Source of the DNA: JBKECY01 sp047975025
Lineage (GTDB): Bacteria > Bacillota > Clostridia > Lachnospirales > Lachnospiraceae
DNA: 64,000 nt
Reading direction: 5' to 3'
Assembly (NCBI GenBank): GCA_047975025.1
Contig: JBKECY010000052.1
Coordinates: 62,001-126,000 of the forward strand
Both the position numbers and the translations under genes were made by a program. Below are positions 1 through 8,086 of this stretch, one piece after another (within the stretch, counting starts at the first letter, position 1; the number at the start of each line of letters is the position of its first letter). The notes below the pieces were generated by a model. The model ran no database searches and was not told the DNA's origin. It saw only the letters and a program-made list of their open reading frames with translations.

Positions 1-1
1 G

Positions 2-673
2 ATAGGGGCATGGCTTAAGAAGGAATATCCTGCGGTCGTATTTCATGTGGATGCAGTGCAGGCCTTCGGAAAGTATAAAATATTCCCCAAAAGACTTGGA
101 ATCGATCTGCTTTCGGTCAGTGCCCACAAGCTGCATGGCCCCAAAGGCATTGGTCTGCTCTATATACGAAAGGGCGTTAAATGTAAGCCCCAGATATTGG
201 GTGGCGGACAACAGCTTGGACTCCGCTCGGGAACGGATAATGTTCCGGGCATTATGGGACTTGCCATAGCTGCAGAGGAGTCCTATGAGCACATGGAAGA
301 AAATGCGCAGAGTATGCGTGCCTGTAAGATGCGGCTGCTTGCAGGGCTGCAGGAAATCGAACGTGTCGTTGTGCATGGTGCCCCGGAAAAAACAGCGGAG
401 CATATTGTCAGTGCCAGCTTTCTGGGTATCGGGAGTGAAGTCCTGCTGCATACACTCGAGGAGCGGGGCATTTACCTTTCGGCAGGTTCCGCCTGCGCGA
501 CCCATAAGAAAAATGTAAGTCCGACTTTGTCTGCCATGCAGACAGGCAGGGAAGAGATGGAATCTGTGGTGCGGTTTAGCTTTTCAGGGCAAAACACGCC
601 GGAAGAAGTGGAAATCTGCTTACAGGTATTAAAAGAATGCGTGCCGAAACTGCGGCGTTATACGGCCCGCTGA
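2..673 (+). CDS. Cysteine desulfurase (NifS/IscS-like), 5' end outside window
   Basis: This is the C-terminal part of a PLP-dependent aminotransferase-fold enzyme that takes sulfur from L-cysteine. The frame is open from the first bases, so the start and N-terminal domain lie outside the window. Visible motifs are HVDAVQAFGK (PLP-site Asp/Gln region), SAHKLHGPKG containing the Schiff-base lysine, and SAGSACATHKKN carrying the catalytic cysteine. It ends 27 bases before thiI, so it is probably the sulfur donor for ThiI, as with NifZ-ThiI pairs in other Firmicutes. The family call is firm; the exact subtype is inferred from the neighbour. Confidence 0.93.
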   Translation: MGAWLKKEYPAVVFHVDAVQAFGKYKIFPKRLGIDLLSVSAHKLHGPKGIGLLYIRKGVKCKPQILGGGQQLGLRSGTDNVPGIMGLAIAAEESYEHMEENAQSMRACKMRLLAGLQEIERVVVHGAPEKTAEHIVSASFLGIGSEVLLHTLEERGIYLSAGSACATHKKNVSPTLSAMQTGREEMESVVRFSFSGQNTPEEVEICLQVLKECVPKLRRYTAR

Positions 674-700
674 GGGCTGTGGCACAATAAAGGAGTCAAT

Positions 701-1879
701 ATGGAAAGAGCTTTTTTGATAAAATATGCGGAAATTGCGCTAAAAGGAAAGAACAGATATCTGTTCGAAGATGTACTTGTACAGCAGATTCGGTATGGGC
801 TTGGCAGATTAGACATAGAGTTTACAGTACGCAAGGAACAGGGCAGAATCTTCGTCCATTGCAGACAGGAAGAAGATTATGACGATATTTTGGAAGCGCT
901 GCAAAGAGTGTTCGGGATTGCGGGAATTTCACTGGTGGCTATTTTTGAGGACGAGGGATTTGATGTACTCGGAGAGGCAATTGTTGCGTATATGCAGCAG
1001 GAGCATCCGGAGTTCGACGGTTCCTTCAAGGTGCATGCGCGCAGAGCACGTAAGAACTATCCATTGCAGTCAATGGAAATTAATGCGGCTCTGGGCGGCA
1101 TTATTCTGGATCATTTTCCCAAGGCGCATGTGGATGTACACAAGCCTGAATTACTGCTGTCGGTTGAAATCCGAGAGAAGATTTACGTGTATTCCAAGAC
1201 AATTCCAGGACCCGGTGGTATGCCGGTCGGTACGAACGGCAGAGCCATGCTGCTTCTGTCCGGCGGGATCGACAGCCCTGTGGCAGGCTATATGATTGCG
1301 AAGCGTGGCGTACGTATTAATGCGGTGTATTTTCATGCGCCGCCGTATACCAGCGAACGCGCCAAGGATAAAGTAGTTGAACTAGCCAAAAAGGTGGCCC
1401 GTTACAGTGGGCCGATTGATTTATTTGTGGTGAATTTTACGGATATCCAGCTATATATCTATGATAAATGTCCGCATGAAGAGCTTACGATTATAATGCG
1501 CAGGTATATGATGCGTATTGCGGAGCATTTTGCACAGGAGACAAAGTGCCTCGGGCTGATTACGGGGGAAAGCATCGGACAGGTAGCAAGTCAGACGATG
1601 CAAAGTCTTGCAGCTACGAACGAAGTCTGCGAATTGCCTGTATACCGCCCGGTCATTGCCTTTGATAAGCAGGATATTGTGGATATAGCACTAAAGATTG
1701 ATACGTATGAAACATCCATTTTGCCCTATGAAGACTGCTGCACGATTTTCGTGGCAAAACACCCGGTCATTAAGCCCAATATCGGAATCATAAAACGCTC
1801 TGAGCTTAATCTGAGTGAGAACATAGACCAGCTGGTAGAAGAAGCTGTTAAGACAACTGAGAAAATAGAAATCAGTTAA
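701..1879 (+). CDS. thiI: tRNA 4-thiouridine sulfurtransferase ThiI
   Basis: A 392-residue protein of usual Firmicute length, without the extra rhodanese domain of enterobacterial ThiI. The N-terminal part (about residues 1-165) is the ferredoxin-like plus THUMP RNA-binding region. A PP-loop ATP-pyrophosphatase motif, LLLSGGIDSPVAGYM, starts near residue 182. ThiI adenylates U8 of tRNA and transfers sulfur to it; it may also serve thiazole synthesis. The ATG at 701 follows an AAGGAG. It lies directly downstream of a cysteine desulfurase, the expected sulfur donor, and ends at a strong hairpin. Confidence 0.96.
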   Translation: MERAFLIKYAEIALKGKNRYLFEDVLVQQIRYGLGRLDIEFTVRKEQGRIFVHCRQEEDYDDILEALQRVFGIAGISLVAIFEDEGFDVLGEAIVAYMQQEHPEFDGSFKVHARRARKNYPLQSMEINAALGGIILDHFPKAHVDVHKPELLLSVEIREKIYVYSKTIPGPGGMPVGTNGRAMLLLSGGIDSPVAGYMIAKRGVRINAVYFHAPPYTSERAKDKVVELAKKVARYSGPIDLFVVNFTDIQLYIYDKCPHEELTIIMRRYMMRIAEHFAQETKCLGLITGESIGQVASQTMQSLAATNEVCELPVYRPVIAFDKQDIVDIALKIDTYETSILPYEDCCTIFVAKHPVIKPNIGIIKRSELNLSENIDQLVEEAVKTTEKIEIS

Positions 1880-1897
1880 AAAGAAATCAGCAAAAAA

Positions 1898-1926
1898 AGA
1901 AAAGACTCAAGCCCTGAGTCTTTTCT
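1898..1926. terminator. Bidirectional intrinsic terminator between thiI and the HPr-like gene
   Basis: A perfect 12-bp stem (AGAAAAGACTCA / TGAGTCTTTTCT) closes a 5-base loop. A-rich sequence lies on the left and TTTT within the right arm, so it can serve both convergent genes. Confidence 0.85.
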
Positions 1927-1950
1927 AAAAGATAATGCGATCGTACTTCA

Positions 1951-2187
1951 TTAGTCAATGATGTAAGGTTTGATTAATCCCAGAACCTCATCCAAATCCG
2001 TACCTTCGGCATGGATATTCAAATCAATAGGTTTTGATAAGTCCAGACTGAAAATGCCCATGATGGATTTTGCATCGATTACATAACGTCCGGAAACTAA
2101 ATCGAAATCGCAGTCGAACTTGCTGATTTCGTTTACAAATGCTTTTACTTTATCAATTGAGTTTAACGAAATTTTAACTGTTTTCAT
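1951..2187 (-). CDS. HPr-like protein lacking the phosphorylatable histidine
   Basis: A 78-residue protein with the HPr fold signature. The segment KSIMGIFSLDLS matches the region around the regulatory Ser46 of HPr (KSIMGVMSL). The N-terminal HARPA motif that carries His15 in true PTS HPr is absent: the matching stretch reads LNSIDKVKAFVN. It therefore should not pass phosphate from enzyme I; a regulatory role is only inference. The ATG at 2187 is chosen because GGAGG sits 7 bases upstream; the longer frame begins with a TTG that overlaps this ribosome binding site. It converges on thiI. Confidence 0.75.
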   Translation of the reverse strand: MKTVKISLNSIDKVKAFVNEISKFDCDFDLVSGRYVIDAKSIMGIFSLDLSKPIDLNIHAEGTDLDEVLGLIKPYIID

Positions 2188-2312
2188 GATGTATTCCTCC
2201 AATTCATTTTTGATAGTTCCATCTTACCGTCTGGCATTTCGAAAGTCAAGGTTAAAACAGATAAAGTTTTAATGAAAAATTAGTTAAACCGTAAATTATT
2301 AGGTGGTGAAAT

Positions 2313-3623
2313 ATGCAGAAGAAACTTGCCCTGCACAGTCTGGGGTGTAAAGTTAATTCGTATGAAACAGAAAAATTACGAGATGAGCTGGCAGCCGCCG
2401 GGTACGAAATTGTACCCTTTGCTCCCGGCGCAGGTATCTATATTATTAATACCTGTACTGTGACAAATGTGGCAGACCGCAAATCGCGGCAGATGCTGCA
2501 CAAGGCAAAAAAAATGAATCCGGATGCCATCGTGGTTGCGACCGGCTGCTATGTGCAGGCGGATGCAAAAGAAGCAGAGATTGACAGTGCTGTGGATTTG
2601 GTCGTGGACAATACGGATAAGCACCGGTTGCCTGCAATTTTGGAAGAGTATTTACGCGGTCGAAGAGGCTGTGAGGCGGGGGTGGAACAAGAAGCCGCGT
2701 TTCCGAATGAGCACGACAGTTTGTCGCATGTGCGTGCTTTTTGCAAGATTCAGGATGGGTGCAATCAGTTCTGCAGTTATTGTATCATTCCCTATGTCCG
2801 CGGGAGAATCAAGAGCCGCCCTAAAGCCGAGCTGTATGATGAAATCGTCGAACTGGCGCAGAAGGGGTACCGGGAAATTGTATTGACAGGCATTCACATC
2901 AGTTCTTACGGGCTCGACAGGCAGGACGAGCCACAGACCATGCTGATTGATTTACTCGAGGCGCTGCATTGCATCGAGGGAATCGAGAGAATCCGTCTGG
3001 GGTCCCTCGAGCCCAGAATTATTACGCCGGATTTTGCCAAACGTCTTGCACGTCTGCCCAAACTATGTCCGCACTTCCACCTTTCGCTGCAAAGCGGTTG
3101 TGACGAGACACTTCGCAGAATGAACAGAAAGTACACCATGGAGGAGTATGAGGCGTCTGTCAGGCTTTTGCGGACGTATTTTCCGGATTTGGCACTTACG
3201 ACGGATCTTATTGTAGGGTTTCCGGGAGAGACCCCGCAAGAGTTCGCACAGACATATGAGGCGGTAGAGCAGCTGGACTTCTATGAAACGCATGTTTTCA
3301 AATACTCAAAGCGCCAAGGGACAAAGGCGGCCGTTATGCCGGATCAAATTCCCGGAGATGTACAGCAGGACAGAAGTGAGCGGCTGCTGTGCCTGAACCG
3401 CAGACAGATGCAGGCCTATGAAGATACGTATAAGGGCAGGGTAGTTGAGGTGCTTTTTGAAGAGGAAAAGGTGATTGATTCACAGGTGTATTTCGTAGGC
3501 CACACACGCGAATACTGTAAGGTCGCTGTCCTTAAAGACGAGCGTTCTTATGTGAATGAAATCCTGTCTGTCAGGATTCTGGGACATGTGCAGGATGGAC
3601 TGCTTTTGGGCGGTCTGCAATAG
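2313..3623 (+). CDS. mtaB: tRNA t6A37 methylthiotransferase MtaB
   Basis: A 436-residue radical-SAM methylthiotransferase that converts t6A37 to ms2t6A in tRNA. Three parts are visible. The N-terminal UPF0004 domain has three cysteines for the auxiliary 4Fe-4S cluster (SLGCKVN, NTCTVTN, ATGCYV). The radical SAM core has CNQFCSYCIIPYVRG (CxxxCxxC) near residue 149. A C-terminal TRAM-like RNA-binding domain follows. KVNSYE and the lack of MiaB-specific features favour MtaB over MiaB or RimO. The start follows AGGTGGTG. Confidence 0.93.
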   Translation: MQKKLALHSLGCKVNSYETEKLRDELAAAGYEIVPFAPGAGIYIINTCTVTNVADRKSRQMLHKAKKMNPDAIVVATGCYVQADAKEAEIDSAVDLVVDNTDKHRLPAILEEYLRGRRGCEAGVEQEAAFPNEHDSLSHVRAFCKIQDGCNQFCSYCIIPYVRGRIKSRPKAELYDEIVELAQKGYREIVLTGIHISSYGLDRQDEPQTMLIDLLEALHCIEGIERIRLGSLEPRIITPDFAKRLARLPKLCPHFHLSLQSGCDETLRRMNRKYTMEEYEASVRLLRTYFPDLALTTDLIVGFPGETPQEFAQTYEAVEQLDFYETHVFKYSKRQGTKAAVMPDQIPGDVQQDRSERLLCLNRRQMQAYEDTYKGRVVEVLFEEEKVIDSQVYFVGHTREYCKVAVLKDERSYVNEILSVRILGHVQDGLLLGGLQ

Positions 3624-3644
3624 CAGAAAAGTGCCTAAAATATT

Positions 3645-3673
3645 TTGAGTTGTCTTTTAAGCGATAATATATT
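3645..3673 (+). promoter_or_regulatory. Probable sigma-A promoter for the ireB operon
   Basis: TTGAGT and TATATT are separated by 17 bases, ending about 40 bases before the ireB start. They fit a housekeeping promoter in the gap after mtaB. Confidence 0.55.
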
Positions 3674-3715
3674 AAAATAGAGTAAATAGATAAGATTGGA
3701 TAAGGATGTGAGATT

Positions 3716-3988
3716 ATGTCAGCTAATTTAGAAAACACCCAGTATTTTAAATCCAAACCGGAGCAGGAAGTACAGGTAAAAGAAGTAATTGATTTGGTAT
3801 ACAACGCAATGGATGAGAAGGGATACAACCCAATCAACCAGATTGTAGGCTATATCATGTCAGGCGACCCGACTTACATCACAAGCCATAAAGGTGCAAG
3901 AAGCATGATAATGAAAGTGGAACGTGATGAATTGGTAGAAGAGTTGTTAAGCGAGTATATCAAAAATAAGTCCTGGGAACGTAACTGA
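3716..3988 (+). CDS. ireB: IreB family regulatory phosphoprotein (UPF0297)
   Basis: A 90-residue protein of the IreB/YrzL family. In Enterococcus the homologue is phosphorylated by the Ser/Thr kinase IreK and modulates cell-envelope stress responses and cephalosporin resistance. The typical sequence AMDEKGYNPINQIVGYIMSGDPTYITSH-type core is present in full (residues 30-60), with the usual length. It is first in a tight block with ruvX (2-base gap) and DUF1292, the same order as in most Firmicutes. Confidence 0.95.
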   Translation: MSANLENTQYFKSKPEQEVQVKEVIDLVYNAMDEKGYNPINQIVGYIMSGDPTYITSHKGARSMIMKVERDELVEELLSEYIKNKSWERN

Positions 3989-3990
3989 GT

Positions 3991-4437
3991 ATGAGGATGA
4001 TGGGGCTGGACTACGGATCTAAGACCGTAGGTGTGGCAATGAGCGACCCGCTGGGTATTATATCCAGCGGTGTTGAAATTGTCAGAAGAAAGTCGGAGAA
4101 CAAGCAGCGTCAGACGCTGGCCCGGCTGGAAGAGTTGATCAAAGAATATAAAGTGGAGCGTATTGTATTAGGGCTGCCAAAACACATGAATAATACAATT
4201 GGTGACAGGGCCGAGAAAACTTTGGAATTCAAGAAAATTCTGGAGAGAAGGACGGGTCTGTTGGTTGTATTGTGGGATGAGAGGCTTTCATCGGTTGCAG
4301 CGAACCGCACACTGATGGAGTGCGGGGTCCGCAGGGAGAACCGTAGTAAATATGTGGATGAGATAGCCGCAGCGTTTATTCTGCAGGGATATCTGGATTC
4401 CCAGAGGATAGGAGAGAATGGAGAAAATACAGTTTGA
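3991..4437 (+). CDS. ruvX: Putative pre-16S rRNA nuclease / Holliday junction resolvase RuvX (YqgF)
   Basis: A 148-residue RNase H-fold protein. The first acidic catalytic residue is in GLDYGSKTVGVAMSDP; other conserved parts are VLGLPKHMNN and the C-terminal DERLSSVAANRTL and DEIAAAFILQGYL. Family members process the 5' end of pre-16S rRNA and are also described as junction resolvases. Three close ATGs (3991, 3997, 4000) compete for the start; GAGGATG favours a later one slightly. The 3' end overlaps the DUF1292 gene by 20 bases. Confidence 0.93.
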   Translation: MRMMGLDYGSKTVGVAMSDPLGIISSGVEIVRRKSENKQRQTLARLEELIKEYKVERIVLGLPKHMNNTIGDRAEKTLEFKKILERRTGLLVVLWDERLSSVAANRTLMECGVRRENRSKYVDEIAAAFILQGYLDSQRIGENGENTV

Positions 4438-4675
4438 GTTAGAAGATGGTACGATGGAAGAATTTTTTGTGGAGGAACAAGCGCGTATAGGCGGCGTAGA
4501 CTATCTTCTTGTATCTGATTCGACAGAGGAAGAAGCAGAAGCCTATATATTAAAGGACATTTCCAAACCAAGTGCGCCTACCGCGTGCTATGTGTTTGTG
4601 GAGGATGAAAAAGAACTTATTGCTGTCTCAAAAGTGTTTGAGCAGTTGATGGATGATACAGATATTACAATGTAG
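4418..4675 (+). CDS. DUF1292 protein (YrzB-like)
   Basis: An 85-residue acidic protein of the DUF1292 family, with the typical opening IQFELEDGTMEEFFVEEQ and a central YLLVSDST. Its function is unknown. Its invariable place after ireB and ruvX in Firmicutes is the strongest evidence. The ATG lies inside the end of ruvX behind a GGAGAG, which suggests translational coupling. Confidence 0.9.
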   Translation: MEKIQFELEDGTMEEFFVEEQARIGGVDYLLVSDSTEEEAEAYILKDISKPSAPTACYVFVEDEKELIAVSKVFEQLMDDTDITM

Positions 4676-4697
4676 ATAACATAGGAGGTATTACTAA

Positions 4698-6626
4698 GTG
4701 CAGAATGTACATAATGACAGTGAAGGTATCACAAATGAAGGAGGAGCAAAACCTGTAAGAGAAAAAGCAAATAAACAGACAGAGAAAACTGCAGATAAAC
4801 CAAAACGGAATTTTTCCAGAAGTGCGGCACCGGCCAGAAAGCCATCCGCCCCCAAGCCGGCAGCAGCTAAAACAGCCAAGCCCGCAGCAACATCTGCCAA
4901 ACCTGCGACAGCAGCTGCCAAGCCTGCAGCTGAAAAGACGGCAAGACAACCCAAGAAAAGTGATAAGGCTGCACCGGTATCGAGCCTTAAGATCATTCCG
5001 CTTGGTGGACTTGAGCAGATCGGTATGAATATAACCGCTTTTGAATATGAGGACAGTATTATTGTAGTAGATTGCGGTCTGTCGTTCCCGGAAGATGATA
5101 TGCTTGGAATCGATCTGGTAATCCCGGACGTATCTTATCTCAAGGAAAATATTGAGAAAGTCAAAGGGTTCGTGATTACCCATGGTCACGAGGATCATAT
5201 CGGAGCACTCCCCTATATCCTGCGTGATATCAACGTACCGGTCTATGCAACGAAGCTGACGGTCGGACTGATTGACAAAAAATTAGAAGAGCACAGACTG
5301 CTTGCCAAGACAAAACGAAAAGTTGTAAAGCATGGCCAGATTATTAATCTGGGAGCTTTTTCTATCGAATTTATTAAGACAAACCACAGCATTCAGGATG
5401 CTTCGGCGCTGGCTATCTATTCACCGGCAGGAATCGTTGTTCATACGGGTGACTTTAAGGTGGATTATACACCTGTATTTGGAGATGCCATTGATTTACA
5501 GAGATTTGCCGAAATCGGTAAGAAGGGTGTACTGGCGCTGATGTGTGACAGTACCAATGCCGAAAGACCAGGCTTTACCATGTCGGAAAAGACCGTAGGT
5601 AAGGTGTTTGACGGTATATTTACCGAGCATAAAAACAGCCGGATTATTATTGCGACGTTCGCTTCCAATGTGGACCGCGTACAGCAGATTATTAATTCAG
5701 CATATAAATACGGACGAAAAGTTGCGGTGGAAGGCCGTAGTATGGTCAACGTAATTTCGACAGCGTCCGAACTGGGTTATCTTAAAATACCGGATAATAC
5801 ACTGATTGAGATAGACCATCTGAAAAATTATCCGGATGATAAGGTTACACTGATTACGACCGGAAGCCAGGGCGAGTCAATGGCAGCACTTTCCAGAATG
5901 GCTGCCAGTATTCACAGAAAAGTATCGATTAAGCCGGGCGACACGATTATCTTTAGCTCTAACCCCATACCGGGTAATGAAAAAGCAGTGTCAAAAGTCA
6001 TCAATGAGCTTGCGATGAAAGGGGCTGACGTTATTTTCCAGGATGCACACGTATCCGGTCATGCCTACCAGGAAGAAATCAAGCTGATTTATTCACTGGT
6101 GCACCCCAAGTACGCAATTCCGGTGCATGGTGAGTACCGCCACTTAAAGGCCCAGGCATCACTTGCTGAGAATCTGGGAATCTCCAAGGATAATATCTTC
6201 ATTCTGTCCTCAGGCGATGTGCTGACACTCAACAAGCGGAATGCCAGAGTGACAGGTAAGGTGACGACCGGTGCCATCATGGTTGATGGACTTGGTGTCG
6301 GTGATGTAGGAAATATAGTGCTGCGTGACAGACAGCATCTGGCGGAAGACGGTATCATGATTGTTGTCATGACATTGGAGCGTCACAGCAATCATGTCAT
6401 CGCAGGACCGGATATAGTTTCCCGGGGCTTTGTCTATGTTAAAGAGTCAGAAGATTTAATGACAGAAGCCAGAAATGGCGTGGAACAGTCCCTGCAAAAA
6501 TGTATTGATAAAAATATTATGGACTGGACAAAAATCAAGTTGGAAGTACGTGACAGTTTAAGTGATCTTTTATGGAAACGTACCAAACGCAGACCTATGA
6601 TACTTCCGATTATCATGGAAGCATAA
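4698..6626 (+). CDS. rnj: Ribonuclease J with a low-complexity N-terminal extension
   Basis: A 642-residue metallo-beta-lactamase/beta-CASP ribonuclease with 5'-3' exo- and endonuclease activity in mRNA decay and rRNA maturation. The catalytic core starts near residue 98 (IIPLGGLEQIGMN) and shows the HGHEDHIGALPY metal motif, HTGDFKVDYTP, and the beta-CASP motif HVSGHA. Residues about 30-95 are an Ala/Pro/Lys-rich extension built of loose KPAA/KTA repeats, absent from Bacillus RNase J. The start is GTG, preceded by AGGAGG at the right distance. It is followed closely by the ylbF-like gene. Confidence 0.95.
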   Translation: MQNVHNDSEGITNEGGAKPVREKANKQTEKTADKPKRNFSRSAAPARKPSAPKPAAAKTAKPAATSAKPATAAAKPAAEKTARQPKKSDKAAPVSSLKIIPLGGLEQIGMNITAFEYEDSIIVVDCGLSFPEDDMLGIDLVIPDVSYLKENIEKVKGFVITHGHEDHIGALPYILRDINVPVYATKLTVGLIDKKLEEHRLLAKTKRKVVKHGQIINLGAFSIEFIKTNHSIQDASALAIYSPAGIVVHTGDFKVDYTPVFGDAIDLQRFAEIGKKGVLALMCDSTNAERPGFTMSEKTVGKVFDGIFTEHKNSRIIIATFASNVDRVQQIINSAYKYGRKVAVEGRSMVNVISTASELGYLKIPDNTLIEIDHLKNYPDDKVTLITTGSQGESMAALSRMAASIHRKVSIKPGDTIIFSSNPIPGNEKAVSKVINELAMKGADVIFQDAHVSGHAYQEEIKLIYSLVHPKYAIPVHGEYRHLKAQASLAENLGISKDNIFILSSGDVLTLNKRNARVTGKVTTGAIMVDGLGVGDVGNIVLRDRQHLAEDGIMIVVMTLERHSNHVIAGPDIVSRGFVYVKESEDLMTEARNGVEQSLQKCIDKNIMDWTKIKLEVRDSLSDLLWKRTKRRPMILPIIMEA

Positions 6627-6639
6627 GGAGGAAACTTTC

Positions 6640-6987
6640 GTGCAGCTGCAAAAGGAAATAGACGCGCTCAAACAGGCGATTCAGGAAACACCGGAGTATC
6701 TGGAATATATTAAACAGCAAACTGACTTGAATCTGAATCCGGAACTAAAACTCCGGGTTGATAAATTCCGTGCGGATAATTTCTATATTCAGACAGAAGT
6801 CAGCCAGGAGCATAAGCTTCATGAGTTTGACCGGATTGCACAGGAGTCAGATTCGCTGCATGAAATTATTGAAGTAAATGCCTATCTTGAAGCAGAAATT
6901 GCATTATGTAAACTGCTTCAGGATATTTCATTAGAACTATTAGGCGACATTGATTTAAGTGTGCCCGAAATACCGGGACAGCAATAG
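6640..6987 (+). CDS. YlbF family protein
   Basis: A 115-residue, mostly alpha-helical protein of the YlbF/YmcA group. In Bacillus, YlbF forms the Y-complex with YmcA and YaaT, which assists RNase Y and affects competence, sporulation and biofilm. The helical opening, the FRADNFYIQ segment and the C-terminal EAEIALCKLLQDI are typical. A GTG start follows AAGGAGG. Placement between RNase J and an envelope protein fits a role in RNA turnover, but that is inference here. Confidence 0.8.
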   Translation: MQLQKEIDALKQAIQETPEYLEYIKQQTDLNLNPELKLRVDKFRADNFYIQTEVSQEHKLHEFDRIAQESDSLHEIIEVNAYLEAEIALCKLLQDISLELLGDIDLSVPEIPGQQ

Positions 6988-6996
6988 GAGGAAACA

Positions 6997-7407
6997 ATGA
7001 GCAAAGCAAGCAGAAAACCCGCAGACTATTTTTCTCCGGGAAGCAGAGTGCGACGTATTATCTTTTATCTGGCAATCATTCTGCTTCTGATTTTTGTAGG
7101 AAAGGCCGCCTACTCCTTTGGCTATGATGTATTTAGCCAGCAGGCGCAAAGCGAGGAACCGGGAGAAGAAGTGACCGTTGTAATCAAGGAAGGCTCCTCT
7201 GTCCTGCAGATGGGAAGCGCACTTCAGAAAAAAGGGTTGATTCGAAATCAGTACGCTTTTTTTGTTCAGGAAAAGATATCGTCTTACAAAGGTAAATTGC
7301 AGGCCGGTACGTATATTTTGAACACCTCCTATTCCCCGGAATACATTATGTCAGTTCTGGCTGGCGAAGTGGAGGATGACAGTAAGGAGGCAGCCAGTGG
7401 TGGTTGA
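6997..7407 (+). CDS. MltG/YceG-like membrane protein without the catalytic domain
   Basis: A 136-residue protein with a short cytoplasmic N-terminus, one membrane helix (about 24-44) and an extracellular LysM-like domain (about 58-125: VVIKEGSSVLQMGSAL, LQAGTYILNT). This matches the N-terminal portion of the endolytic transglycosylase MltG, but the catalytic YceG domain and its glutamate are absent. It lies where yrrL (mltG) sits in Bacillus. The short form may be a family norm in Lachnospiraceae rather than a broken gene, since the frame ends cleanly. It overlaps the next start by 11 bases. Confidence 0.75.
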   Translation: MSKASRKPADYFSPGSRVRRIIFYLAIILLLIFVGKAAYSFGYDVFSQQAQSEEPGEEVTVVIKEGSSVLQMGSALQKKGLIRNQYAFFVQEKISSYKGKLQAGTYILNTSYSPEYIMSVLAGEVEDDSKEAASGG

Positions 7408-8068
7408 TGAACGAACGGCAGCCTATCTGCATTCTCTGGATGTTCCGGATTCTGCTTTTTTAGAAGCCTTAAAGGTGGAGGCACGACAGACGCATGTGCC
7501 GATCATCCGCAGAGAAATGCAGAATTTTCTTAAGGTAATGCTGGCAATTAAAAAACCTGAACGAATCCTGGAAGTGGGGACAGCCATTGGCTTCTCCACC
7601 CTTCTTATGTGCGAATACACGCAGGAGTGTACGAAGATTGATACCATTGAGCTCAATGACAGAAGATTTGAACGAGCAACAGCGAATGTGCAGCAGGCCC
7701 ACATGGGTCACAGGATACGACTGCTAAAGGGCGATGCGGCAGAGGTGCTTCCGACACTTACAGGGAGCTATGACTTTATCTTTATGGATGCGGCAAAAGG
7801 CCAGTACATGAAGATTCTGCCGGATATTTTGCGTCTGCTGGAAATCGATGGCGTGCTGCTTTCGGATAATGTACTGCAAGAAGGCGATATTGTTGAGTCC
7901 AGATTTATTGTGGAGCGGCGCAACCGGACAATTCATAAGAGGATGCGGGAATATTTGTATACTTTGACCCACCATGAATTGCTTCGCACGAGTATTATCC
8001 CACTGGGGGACGGTATTACCGTAAGTTCACGTATTAGAACGGCTTTCGACCTGCAAGACGGGCGGTAA
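7397..8068 (+). CDS. trmR: tRNA 5-hydroxyuridine O-methyltransferase TrmR-like
   Basis: A 223-residue class I SAM O-methyltransferase of the YrrM/TrmR group, which makes 5-methoxyuridine at tRNA position 34. SAM motif I is ILEVGTAIGFSTLLM; FIFMDAAKGQY and LLSDNVLQEG carry metal- and substrate-site residues. The GTG at 7397 is preferred because TAAGGAGG lies just upstream (7383-7390); an ATG at 7376 has no such site. The next gene encodes a U32 family protein that supplies the hydroxyl group, so the pair probably acts in sequence on wobble uridine. Confidence 0.87.
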   Translation: MVVDERTAAYLHSLDVPDSAFLEALKVEARQTHVPIIRREMQNFLKVMLAIKKPERILEVGTAIGFSTLLMCEYTQECTKIDTIELNDRRFERATANVQQAHMGHRIRLLKGDAAEVLPTLTGSYDFIFMDAAKGQYMKILPDILRLLEIDGVLLSDNVLQEGDIVESRFIVERRNRTIHKRMREYLYTLTHHELLRTSIIPLGDGITVSSRIRTAFDLQDGR

Positions 8069-8086
8069 GCCGGGGAGGTATTGATT

